From Schlegelella_A sp963778525 (GTDB lineage: Bacteria > Pseudomonadota > Gammaproteobacteria > Burkholderiales > Burkholderiaceae_C), in the NCBI GenBank assembly GCA_963778525.1, contig CAVZUJ010000009.1, forward strand, positions 310,001-374,000: a DNA stretch of 64,000 nucleotides, in the 5' to 3' direction. The translations under genes and the position numbers were made by a program. Shown here piece by piece: positions 1 to 7,431 of the stretch; positions within the stretch are counted from its first letter, which is position 1; each line of letters starts with the position of its first letter. The notes beneath the pieces were generated by a model. That model worked only from the letters and a program-made list of their open reading frames with translations, was not told where the DNA came from and ran no database searches.

Positions 1-716
1 CGGCCACGTCAACGTCACGCGTCGGGCGCCGCATCATGGATGCCAGACGGCCCGCGCGACTTCAGCCCGATGACCATCGATTTCCTGCCGCCCACGGATA
101 TTCGGCGCATGAGGACGCGCGAGCTCAGCGAAGCGACGGTGCTGGCGATGTACGAGAACAATCGCGCCGCCGAGGCCCTCTTCGCCGGCCGGATCGACGA
201 TGCCCATGCCTGGGCCATCGACGCGCTGCGCAAGGACCCGAGCTATCTCGTCGCCTACAACACTCTCGGCGTGATCTACATGCGGCACGGCGAACCTGGC
301 CGCGGCCGCCAAGGTCTTCGACTACGTGCTGGCGCAGGAGCCGAAGAACACGTCGGGCGATGGCGAACCTGGCCGAGACCGACGACCGGCTCGGCCGCAG
401 CGAGGCCGCCAGCGTCCTGCGCATTCGTCTGGCCGCGCTCGAATCCGATCCGCCATTTCACTTCTTCAGCCTCGGCCTCGACGCCATGCGCCGGGCCGAC
501 TACGTGGCCGCGCGCGACTACTTCGCGCGCGAAGTGCAGCGCGCCGACTACTACCACGAGTTCCACTTCTGGCTCGGCCTGGCCGACTGGCATCTCGGCG
601 ACGTGAGCCAGGCCGAGAAGCAGCTCGCGCTGGCGATGGACACCAGCACCACGCGCGGCCAGCACGACCTCTACGCCGCCAAGCTCGAGTGGCTGCAGGC
701 GCATCAGCAGCAATAA
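1..716 (+). CDS. TPR-repeat protein, 5' partial, two apparent frameshifts
   Basis: Tetratricopeptide-repeat protein. The frame is open from base 1, so the gene may begin before the window; candidate internal ATGs are at 40 and 70. The N-terminal part runs to RHGE (about 294). The sense then continues in the next frame (AAKVFDYVLAQEPKN) and moves again near 356 to MANLAETDDRLGR, ending LQAHQQQ at 716. Each shift is explained by one extra base (a C near 295, a G in GGG near 355-357). The helical A/L/Y pattern is TPR-like (AYNTLGVIY, EAASVLRIRLAAL). From memory the text resembles the C-terminal TPR part of bacterial transglutaminase-like proteins; that is inference. Confidence 0.6.
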   Translation, partial: ATSTSRVGRRIMDARRPARLQPDDHRFPAAHGYSAHEDARAQRSDGAGDVREQSRRRGPLRRPDRRCPCLGHRRAAQGPELSRRLQHSRRDLHAARRTWPRPPRSSTTCWRRSRRTRRAMANLAETDDRLGRSEAASVLRIRLAALESDPPFHFFSLGLDAMRRADYVAARDYFAREVQRADYYHEFHFWLGLADWHLGDVSQAEKQLALAMDTSTTRGQHDLYAAKLEWLQAHQQQ

Positions 717-751
717 GGCGGCGAGCCCTCGGCCTCTCGGGCCCGCCCGAG

Positions 752-1417
752 GTGAAAGCAAGCGACGCGGCGGTGCAGCGCGAGCACATGGTGCACGCGC
801 AGATCGCCGGACGCGGCATCCGCGACCCCGCCGTGCTCGCTGCCATGCGCCGGGTCCCGCGCGAAGAGTTCGTCGCGCCCGGGCTGCGCCCTGAGGCTTA
901 CGAAGACTCGCCCCTGCCGATCGCCGAAGGGCAGACGATCTCGCAGCCCTTCATCGTCGCCATGATGCTCGAGGCGCTGCAGCTGAGGCCCTTCGACCGG
1001 GTGCTCGAGATCGGCGCCGGCTCGGGCTATGCCTGCGCCGTGGCGAGCCTGATCGCCGCGCACGTCGACGCGGTCGAGCGTCACCCGAGCCTGTGCGCCG
1101 AAGCGCGCGCGCGCCTGCGCCGACTGCGATTCGCCAATGTCGACCTGCACTGCGCCGACGGCAGCGCCGGCTGGGCCGCAGGCGCTCCGTACGACGCCAT
1201 CCTCGTCTCCGCCGCCGGGCCGCGCGTGCCCGAGCTGCTGCGCCGGCAGCTCGCGCCCGGTGGCCGACTGGTGATGCCGGTCGGCGAGGCATCCTTCGAC
1301 CAGCACCTGTGCAAGCTGACGCGCGGCGACGAAGATGCCTTCATCGAGTCCGACCTCGGCGGCGTCGTCTTCGTGCCGCTGATCGGCGCGCATGCCTGGC
1401 CGGCCGACAGCGCGTAA
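752..1417 (+). CDS. pcm: Protein-L-isoaspartate O-methyltransferase family protein
   Basis: SAM-dependent methyltransferase of the PCMT family, which repairs isoaspartyl residues in damaged proteins. The sequence shows the N-terminal helix with RGIRDPAVLAAMRRVPREEFV, the family signature region AEGQTISQPFIVAMM, the SAM-binding glycine loop VLEIGAGSGY, and LAPGGRLVMPVG late in the Rossmann fold. Length is about 221 residues, normal for the family. A GTG at 752 gives the usual N-terminus; an ATG at 788 would cut the first helix. Neither has a clear ribosome site, so the start is uncertain. It lies 35 bases after the TPR gene and may be co-transcribed. Confidence 0.85.
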   Translation: MKASDAAVQREHMVHAQIAGRGIRDPAVLAAMRRVPREEFVAPGLRPEAYEDSPLPIAEGQTISQPFIVAMMLEALQLRPFDRVLEIGAGSGYACAVASLIAAHVDAVERHPSLCAEARARLRRLRFANVDLHCADGSAGWAAGAPYDAILVSAAGPRVPELLRRQLAPGGRLVMPVGEASFDQHLCKLTRGDEDAFIESDLGGVVFVPLIGAHAWPADSA

Positions 1418-1457
1418 GCTTGTCGGCTTCGATCCTTTCGCAGCCCGGAGACCGCCG

Positions 1458-2225
1458 ATGTCCGTTCGCAGCCTGATTTCACCGCGCGTGGCCGACGCGA
1501 TCGCCGAGGCCCGGGTTCATCTTGCGGCCGCGCTTCGCCTGGCGGTGCTGCACGAGCTCGAAGAGGGCATCGACAACCACTTCACGATGACCGTGCCGGG
1601 CCGCGACGGGCAGTACCTGATCCTGCCCTACGGCCTGCACTGGTCGGAGGCGCGTGCCAGCGACATGATCGTCTTCGACGAGCAGGGCCGTGTCCTCGAA
1701 GGCCAGGGCGACCTCGAGCTCTCGGCGCAATGCATCCACGTGCCGGTGCACCGCATCACCGGCGCGCGCGTCGTGCTGCACACGCACCAGACCTGGACCA
1801 TGGCGCTCAACATGCTGACGAACAACCGGCTGCTGCCGGCGAGCCAGACCGCTGCCTTCTTTCACGAGCAGATCGCCTACGACGACGAGTACACCGGCCT
1901 GGCCGCCACGCTCGAGGAAGGCGCGCGCCTGGCCGCGGCCATGGGCGACAAGCCGATCGTCTTCATGAGAAACCACGGTGTGCTCGTCACCGGCGCCACG
2001 GTGGCACAGGCCTATCGCCGGCTGTACCGGCTGGAGCGCGTCTGCCGCAACCAGGTGCTGGCGATGAGCACCGGCCAGCCGCTGGAGGTGCTTTCCGACG
2101 AGGTCGCCGCGCGGGTGCAGGCGCCCAACCCCGACGACAGCCATCCGCGCGCCGAGCGCGAGCGCCTGTATTTCGAAGCCATGATGCGGGTCCTCGACCG
2201 CGAGCTGCCCGGCTATCGCGACTAG
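1458..2225 (+). CDS. Class II aldolase/adducin family protein
   Basis: Zinc-dependent class II aldolase/adducin-domain protein of 255 residues. Visible signatures are the substrate-loop HFTMTVPGRDG, the metal-binding HTHQ within VVLHTHQTW, and the third histidine in RNHGVLVTG. The relatives are mostly fuculose-phosphate-aldolase-like proteins of unproven substrate. The ATG at 1458 is preceded by GGAG at 1447-1450 with good spacing, which decides the start over an upstream ATG at 1392. The HAD-family gene follows after 28 bases. The reaction cannot be named from the sequence. Confidence 0.85.
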   Translation: MSVRSLISPRVADAIAEARVHLAAALRLAVLHELEEGIDNHFTMTVPGRDGQYLILPYGLHWSEARASDMIVFDEQGRVLEGQGDLELSAQCIHVPVHRITGARVVLHTHQTWTMALNMLTNNRLLPASQTAAFFHEQIAYDDEYTGLAATLEEGARLAAAMGDKPIVFMRNHGVLVTGATVAQAYRRLYRLERVCRNQVLAMSTGQPLEVLSDEVAARVQAPNPDDSHPRAERERLYFEAMMRVLDRELPGYRD

Positions 2226-2253
2226 GCCAGGCACCACGTCGTCGAGCCCGCCG

Positions 2254-2964
2254 ATGCGGCCGCCGAAAGCGCTCGCCTTCGACGTCTTCGGCACGGTCGT
2301 CGACTGGCACGGTGGCATCCGCGCCGAAGTGGCGGCGCTGGCCACGCGACTCGGCATCGAGGTCGATGGGGCTGCCTTCGCCAACGACTGGCGCGCCGGT
2401 TACGCGCCGGCCATGGACCGGGTGCGCAGGGGCGAGCTGCCCTGGACCCGCATCGACGAGCTGCACCGCATGATCCTCGAGGAGATCATCGACAGGCACG
2501 GCCTCGGCCAGGCGAGCGAAAGCGAACGCGAGGACCTGAACCGGGCCTGGCATCGCCTGCCGCCCTGGCCCGACGCCGTGCCAGGCCTTCTGCGGCTGAA
2601 GCGCAAGTTCCTGCTGACGACGCTGTCGAACGGCAACTTCTCGCTCCTGACCGAGATGGCCAGGCACGCCGGCCTGCCGTGGGACTGCGTCATCTCGGCC
2701 GAGCTCTTCGGGCACTACAAGCCTGATCCCGAGGCCTACCTCGGCTGCGCCCGCCTGCTCGACATCGCGCCGGCCGAGCTGATGCTCGTGGCCTGCCACC
2801 CTGCCGACCTGCGCGCGGCGCGCGCCAACGCATTGCGCACGGCCTATGTGCGGCGCCCGTTCGAGCGCGGGCCATCGACGTCGCTGCCGGCGTTCAGCGA
2901 AGGCGAGTTCGATCTCGTCGCCGACAGCTTCGAGCACCTGGCCGATCTGCTCGAAGCCGCCTGA
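2254..2964 (+). CDS. Haloacid dehalogenase type II-like HAD hydrolase
   Basis: HAD-superfamily hydrolase of the 2-haloacid dehalogenase (type II) subgroup, 236 residues. Motif I is FDVFGTVVDW with nucleophile Asp10, motif II is TTLSNGN, motif III is YKPDPEAY with the lysine, and motif IV is the acidic stretch near CHPADLRAARA. A cap region lies between motif I and motif II. Type II dehalogenases hydrolyse short 2-haloacids, but many close relatives are phosphatases or of unknown substrate. It follows the class II aldolase in the same direction and is probably in its operon. Confidence 0.85.
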   Translation: MRPPKALAFDVFGTVVDWHGGIRAEVAALATRLGIEVDGAAFANDWRAGYAPAMDRVRRGELPWTRIDELHRMILEEIIDRHGLGQASESEREDLNRAWHRLPPWPDAVPGLLRLKRKFLLTTLSNGNFSLLTEMARHAGLPWDCVISAELFGHYKPDPEAYLGCARLLDIAPAELMLVACHPADLRAARANALRTAYVRRPFERGPSTSLPAFSEGEFDLVADSFEHLADLLEAA

Positions 2965-3007
2965 GCCGCGCTCGCGCCGGCCTCGGTTCGGCGCCTGCGT
3001 CGCTTCG

Positions 3008-3667
3008 TCAGCCGGCGGCCTGCGTCCGCTTCGTCAGCACGACGTGGGTCGCGTGCTCCGAATTCGCTCGTCGGCTGCATTCGAAACCGAGCGCCGGCAA
3101 ATCGATGCCGGCCAGCAGCGCCTCGCCTTTGCCGAGCGGCTTAGCCGTGATCGCCAGGTGCATCTCGTCGACGAGGCCGGCGGCCAGGTACTGACGGATC
3201 GTCGCGGCGCCGCCGCCGATCCGCACGTCCTTGCCGCCGGCTGCGGCGCGGGCGCGATCGAGTGCCGCGTGAATGCCGTCGGTGACGAAGTGGAAGGTCG
3301 TGCCGCCCTTCATCTCGAGGCTGGCCCGCGGGTGATGCGTCAGCACGAACACCGGCACGTGATACGGCGGCGTATCTCCCCACCAGCCCTGCCACGACTC
3401 ATCCGGCCATCCGCCGCGCACCGGACCGAACATGTTGCGGCCGAGGATCCAGGCGCCGATGTTCGCGAAGGCCGCCGCCGCGAACTCTTCGTCGACGCCG
3501 GTGGAGCCGCCCTCGCTGCCATGCATGCGCTTGAAGGTGCGAGTGTCGAACACCCACTCGTGCAGGATCATGCCGCCGACGCCCATCGGGTGCTCGAGGC
3601 TTTGCGCGGGGCCTGCCCCGAAGCCGTCGAGGGATAGCCCGAAGGCGGCGATTCTGACCTTGGACAT
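3008..3667 (-). CDS. Dihydrofolate reductase (RibD C-terminal) family protein
   Basis: Protein of 219 residues with the RibD-C/DHFR fold. The N-terminal strand IAAFGLSLDGFGAG, the middle WILGRNMFGP and the nucleotide-binding GGAATIRQYLAAGLVDEMHLA are typical of the family. Members are NADPH-dependent reductases; most in this subgroup have no known substrate, and it should not be read as true folate-pathway FolA. It starts at an ATG at 3667 and is convergent with the HAD gene. Its start lies 20 bases from the GT2 stop, so it may be transcribed with the minus-strand lipid/glycan genes or independently. Confidence 0.85.
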   Translation of the reverse strand: MSKVRIAAFGLSLDGFGAGPAQSLEHPMGVGGMILHEWVFDTRTFKRMHGSEGGSTGVDEEFAAAAFANIGAWILGRNMFGPVRGGWPDESWQGWWGDTPPYHVPVFVLTHHPRASLEMKGGTTFHFVTDGIHAALDRARAAAGGKDVRIGGGAATIRQYLAAGLVDEMHLAITAKPLGKGEALLAGIDLPALGFECSRRANSEHATHVVLTKRTQAAG

Positions 3668-3687
3668 GGGATGCGTCTCCTTGGGAT

Positions 3688-4464
3688 TCAGCGATGCAGA
3701 TCGAGTGCCGTCGTGCCTCGCACCGCCAGCACCTGCGGTTGCTGCAGGCTACGCCACAAGCCGAGCGGGTACATGCCCTTGCGCAGCAGCCGGGTCGCGA
3801 CCATGGCCACGATCTTTGCAGTATCGACCACGGAGCGGTAGTGGCTGGCGCGCGCGCCTTCGGGATAGCAGCCCGGGATCGTCACGGCGATCGTCGAATG
3901 GCCTCGATGGGCCGCCTCGATGAGGATCTCGCTCTCCATGGTGAAGCCGCTGCTGCGCACGCGCCCGCTGATGGCGATCTCCATCACCGCCTTCGAGTAG
4001 ACGCGAAAGCCCGACTGCGAGTCGGCGATCGGGTGCCCCGCCGCCCACGAGATCCAGAAGCAGGCGAAGCGATTGCCGAAGTAGCGCGACGCCGGGAACC
4101 GGCCTCGGTCGTGCAGGCGCGAGCCGATGACGAGGCGGTCGGGGTTGCGCTGCCAGACGGCGAGCAGATTCGGCGCATCGAGCGGATCGTGCTGGCCGTC
4201 GCCGTCGAGCGTCACGACGCAGACCGCATCAAGCGCGAGCGCGTGCAGGAACGCGCTGCGCAGGCTGGCTGCCTTGCCGCGGTTCGAGGCGTGCCGCAGC
4301 AGCGTCAACGGCAAGCCGTGCAGCTGCCCGGCGGTCGCATCCGACGAGCCGTCGTCGACGACCATCACTCGCGCGCACAAAGCGAGCGCCGACTCGGCCA
4401 GCGCGCGGATCGTGCGCGCCTCGTTGTAGGCGGGAATGACGATCCAGACGCCTTCGGGGAACAT
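3688..4464 (-). CDS. Family 2 glycosyltransferase
   Basis: GT-A fold family 2 glycosyltransferase of about 258 residues. It has the N-terminal nucleotide-binding WIVIPAYNEA, VVDDGSSDAT, the metal-binding DGDGQHDP (DxD-like) and the acceptor-side SQSGFRVYS. The ATG at 4464 has AGGGG five bases upstream and starts directly at the domain, so I prefer it to the in-frame ATG at 4527. It is last in a minus-strand run of adenylate ligase, LpxL-like acyltransferase, micro-ORF and GT2, an order reminiscent of aryl-polyene pigment clusters. Donor and acceptor are unknown. Confidence 0.85.
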   Translation of the reverse strand: MFPEGVWIVIPAYNEARTIRALAESALALCARVMVVDDGSSDATAGQLHGLPLTLLRHASNRGKAASLRSAFLHALALDAVCVVTLDGDGQHDPLDAPNLLAVWQRNPDRLVIGSRLHDRGRFPASRYFGNRFACFWISWAAGHPIADSQSGFRVYSKAVMEIAISGRVRSSGFTMESEILIEAAHRGHSTIAVTIPGCYPEGARASHYRSVVDTAKIVAMVATRLLRKGMYPLGLWRSLQQPQVLAVRGTTALDLHR

Positions 4465-4538
4465 CGCCGCCCCTGACTGCGTCCGGTGCGCGGCCCGGAC
4501 TGGCGCCGCGTCCGAGACCACCGGCATGGCTTCGTCGA

Positions 4539-4697
4539 TCAACGCAAGCCTCCCGCCGGTGCGCCCGACTCGTCCGCCGCCGCGCATTCGACCAAGGTAT
4601 GGAAACGGCCGACGCCGTCGCTCAGGCGAGTCACCGCAAAGCCGGCCTGCGGCAGCAGGGCGAGGAAGAGGTTCGAGTCGTACACCATGGCGCTCAT
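4539..4697 (-). CDS. Micro-ORF coupled to the acyltransferase stop
   Basis: Fifty-two codons starting MSAMVYDSNLFLALL and ending APAGGLR. Its ATG overlaps the acyltransferase stop as ATGA (4694-4697), the usual sign of translational coupling, and it stops 74 bases before the GT2 start. The text (LPQAGFAVTRLSDGVGRFHT) looks like the tail of a Rossmann-type methyltransferase rather than a complete domain, but I cannot assign a family. It could be a real small protein or the remnant of a deleted gene. Confidence 0.5.
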   Translation of the reverse strand: MSAMVYDSNLFLALLPQAGFAVTRLSDGVGRFHTLVECAAADESGAPAGGLR

Positions 4698-5569
4698 CGG
4701 CGTTGCCAATACGGGTAGAAATTGAACCAGTTCCTCGGATAGCGCCGGGCGTACTGCTCGAGCAGCGCGACATAGCGGTCGACCACCGGTTGCAGGGCCG
4801 CGCCGCGGCTGCCGGCCGGCGCCGCCGGTCCGAACTCGACGAACTCGATGCGATAGCGCTTGCCGCCTTCGTACAGGCCGAAGCCCATCAACACCTGGGC
4901 GCCGGCACGCGCCGCGAGCGCATGCGGGCCGAGCGGGAACTCGGCCGGCCGGCCGAAGAAATTGCTCGTCAGCGCGGCCGCGTTCTCGCTGCGATCGGCG
5001 AGGACCACGATCAACCCGCCGCGCTCGAGCACTTCGTAGGCACGCAGGTAGCTGTCGATGCGGCCGAGCGGAATGATGGACAGCTTGCCGTCGTCGATGC
5101 CGGCGATGCGCCGCACGCGCGAGCGCTCGTCGATGTACATCAGGATCGTGACCGGGCGGTTGTGCAGCACCTGGTTCTTCAACATCATCAGGTCGAAGCT
5201 GCCGAGATGCGAGCCGAGCAGGACGCAGCCCTTGCCCGACTCGAGTGCCTCGCGAACGAACGGGTCGCCCTCGACCGTCACCTCGAAGCGCGCGAAGTCG
5301 CCGCTGGCCATGTAGACGCGATCGAGCAGGGTGGCGGCGAAGGAGTGGATGTGCGCGAAGACCTCGCTCCAGCCGATGCGCCGGCCGGTGGCCGCGGCGA
5401 GGAACTCGCGCGAGGCGGTGCGCGCCGTGCGGTCGGTCAGGACGAAGTAGAGGACGATCGGATAGAGCAGAGCGCGGCACAGCGGCCGGCCGGCGACGCG
5501 TGCCAGCCAGGCGATGAGGCGGATGAGGAAGGCGCTGCCGCGCTCTGCCTTGGCCTTCCATGATTTCAT
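4694..5569 (-). CDS. LpxL/HtrB-family lysophospholipid acyltransferase
   Basis: Inner-membrane acyltransferase of the LpxL/HtrB family, 291 residues. It has one N-terminal hydrophobic segment (LIRLIAWLARVAGRPLCRALL), the catalytic HX4D motif as SHLGSFD near residue 142, and the downstream LADRSENAA and FFGRPAEFP substrate-site motifs. Classical members acylate lipid A. Homologues inside aryl-polyene clusters are thought to attach acyl chains to other lipids, and the adjoining ligase and GT2 favour that second type. It begins 49 bases after the ligase stop. Confidence 0.85.
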   Translation of the reverse strand: MKSWKAKAERGSAFLIRLIAWLARVAGRPLCRALLYPIVLYFVLTDRTARTASREFLAAATGRRIGWSEVFAHIHSFAATLLDRVYMASGDFARFEVTVEGDPFVREALESGKGCVLLGSHLGSFDLMMLKNQVLHNRPVTILMYIDERSRVRRIAGIDDGKLSIIPLGRIDSYLRAYEVLERGGLIVVLADRSENAAALTSNFFGRPAEFPLGPHALAARAGAQVLMGFGLYEGGKRYRIEFVEFGPAAPAGSRGAALQPVVDRYVALLEQYARRYPRNWFNFYPYWQRR

Positions 5570-5618
5570 CGCTGTCCGCAGAGGTGATCGACAAGGGGCG
5601 GCGCGATCCGCGCGCTGC

Positions 5619-7055
5619 TCAGGGCAACGCCGAATGCGGTGCCGGCAACGCGAGGCGCGGCGGCGCCGGCTGCGACCGCGCCGCGGCCTGCCAATCGGCG
5701 AACACGCGGTCGAGCGCTTCGCGGCGCAGCTTGCCGTTGTCGCTGCGCGGCAGACGCTCGAGGCGGATGAACGAGCGCGGCAGGAACACCGGATCGACGC
5801 GCGCCCGCAGCCAGCGCCGCGCCTCGGCTCGATCGAGGACAGGCCCGGAATAGATCAGGCAGAGCCGCTCGGTCGGGCCGTCGCTGGCCGGCAGATAGAA
5901 GACGCCGTCGTCCAGCCCAGGCAGCTCCTGCAGCAGCAGGTTGAGGCCCGAAAGCGAGGCGCGTCGGCCGGCGATCTTGACCAGATCGGCCTGCCTGCCG
6001 AGGAGCGTGAAGGAGGCGCCGGCATCGAGCAGCAGCTCGTCGAGAAGCTTCACTGGCGACGCGAAATGGCTGCCGCGCGCCACGGTCGTGCCGTCGCCGA
6101 CTTCGACCTGCACGCCATCGAGCGGCCGCCAGCGCGTCTCGCGCGCGGTTCGTCGCATGGCCAGCGCGCCGGTCTCGGTCGAGCCATAGATCTCGAGCAC
6201 CGGCGCCTGGACGCGCTGCTCGCTCTGCCGGGCAACAGCCTGGGCCAACGGCATGGTCGAGGCGATGACGACACAGCAGGAAGGCAGCGTTTCTTCCGAC
6301 TGCACGAGGCTGCGCAAGTGCATCGGCGTCGCGATCCAGGCACTGGCCGGCGCGCCGGCAAATGCGGCGCGAACGTCGGCCGGCAGCAGGGGCCGCCGAT
6401 CGAGCACCGCAATGCCGTGCATCAGCGGCAGCATCACCGAGCACTCGAGCCCGAACATATGCTGCGGCGCGACGCTGCAGACGATGCGATCGATCGCGGC
6501 GCGGCCGCCCTCGACGTCTCGATCCAGTCGCGCGCCGAGCGTCAGTGCGCCGAGCGCCAGATGCAGCAGGGTCTTCGGTTGCGGCTCGGGCGCGCCGGTG
6601 CTGCCCGAGGTGTAGAGCATCACCGACACGTCGTCCCAGGCGGGCTGCCACGCGAGATCCCGGGCGCTGTCGGCGCCCGCCTTCCACTCGGGTCCGCAAC
6701 GCAGGTACGGCACGCCGCCGGGCGGCCGGCTCCACGGTTCCGGCCAGGCTTGCGAATCGCCGACGACGACGGGTCGCGCACCGGCCCGAAGGACGGCGGC
6801 GAGATCGGCATCGCCGCCCGAAGGCGGCAGAACCAGCAAGCATCGGTTGCGCAACGCCGCCAGGAAGGTGATCAGAAAGCCGAGCCGTGAGGTGCAAAGA
6901 TTGCACACGGCCGTCGCGTCGATCAATCGGCGCGACAACTCGATCGAAGCCTCGTGCACCTCGCGCCAGGTCCAGCTTCGCCGGGAATCGACCACGGCCG
7001 GTCGGTCGAGGTGGGCCGGCGCCGCCGCCAATGGCGAATCGAAAAGTTGCTGCAT
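5619..7055 (-). CDS. AMP-dependent acyl-adenylate ligase (aryl-polyene-cluster type)
   Basis: ANL-superfamily ligase of about 478 residues that activates a carboxylic acid as acyl-AMP. It has the P-loop VMLYTSGSTGAPEPQ, the A5 motif EIYGSTETG, the hinge-region DLVKIAGRRAS and the A10 lysine in RSDNGKLRREAL. The compact length and text resemble the ligase of aryl-polyene/xanthomonadin clusters, which loads an aromatic starter acid; no acyl carrier protein, ketosynthase or ammonia-lyase is present here. ATG 7055 (or GTG 7058) is the first start. It heads the minus-strand transcript. Confidence 0.8.
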   Translation of the reverse strand: MQQLFDSPLAAAPAHLDRPAVVDSRRSWTWREVHEASIELSRRLIDATAVCNLCTSRLGFLITFLAALRNRCLLVLPPSGGDADLAAVLRAGARPVVVGDSQAWPEPWSRPPGGVPYLRCGPEWKAGADSARDLAWQPAWDDVSVMLYTSGSTGAPEPQPKTLLHLALGALTLGARLDRDVEGGRAAIDRIVCSVAPQHMFGLECSVMLPLMHGIAVLDRRPLLPADVRAAFAGAPASAWIATPMHLRSLVQSEETLPSCCVVIASTMPLAQAVARQSEQRVQAPVLEIYGSTETGALAMRRTARETRWRPLDGVQVEVGDGTTVARGSHFASPVKLLDELLLDAGASFTLLGRQADLVKIAGRRASLSGLNLLLQELPGLDDGVFYLPASDGPTERLCLIYSGPVLDRAEARRWLRARVDPVFLPRSFIRLERLPRSDNGKLRREALDRVFADWQAAARSQPAPPRLALPAPHSALP

Positions 7056-7058
7056 CAC

Positions 7059-7331
7059 CCCAGCTGTGTCCGCAATGCCTATCTCGAAGGACGCCAGACC
7101 CGCACAGTGTCTGGAAGGCTAGCATGGCACACCGCGAGGGCCGCGCCCGATCACGAGGGTGCTTTGCCAATTTGCAACATCGCTTGCAGTGTCGATTGCG
7201 GCGTATTCCTCGTTCTTCGACGCGCATGCGTCGCCCTCGGCGAAGCGAAGACCAGGCAACATCGTCGCCGCAACGACAGCTGCCGGTGGGACCACGGCTG
7301 GGGCTTCCGCCACCCGGTCGCTTCGGGTTCA
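7059..7331. promoter_or_regulatory. Divergent intergenic region between the ligase and effector loci
   Basis: This stretch separates the minus-strand ligase from the plus-strand effector locus, so promoters for both should lie here or just downstream. I looked for a hrpII-type box (TTCG, 16 bases, TTCG) and a clear sigma-70 pair and found neither. Open frames in it have no protein-like composition. Confidence 0.4.
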
Positions 7332-7424
7332 ATGGCAACCTTTCTCTGCTCGCGCTTGGCCTCCTGCATCATGCGTTTTCTGCTTGCCGGCTTTCTTCTG
7401 CTCTTTGTCGCCCTGACGCAGTAG
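7332..7424 (+). CDS. Short hydrophobic ORF upstream of the phospholipase
   Basis: Thirty codons from ATG 7332 to TAG 7424, or seventeen from the internal ATG 7371. The peptide is strongly hydrophobic at its end (MRFLLAGFLLLFVALTQ). It stops seven bases before the phospholipase ATG, placing it as a possible leader peptide that couples translation or a small membrane peptide. No ribosome site is obvious. It may be chance. Confidence 0.25.
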   Translation: MATFLCSRLASCIMRFLLAGFLLLFVALTQ

Positions 7425-7431
7425 GCGTTGC

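Noticed and set aside
7059..7431. Possible hrpII/PIP box upstream of the ExoU-like gene
   Set aside because: TTCG occurs at about 7216 and 7322 but not with the required 15-16 base spacing. No regulator of type III genes could be linked from sequence.
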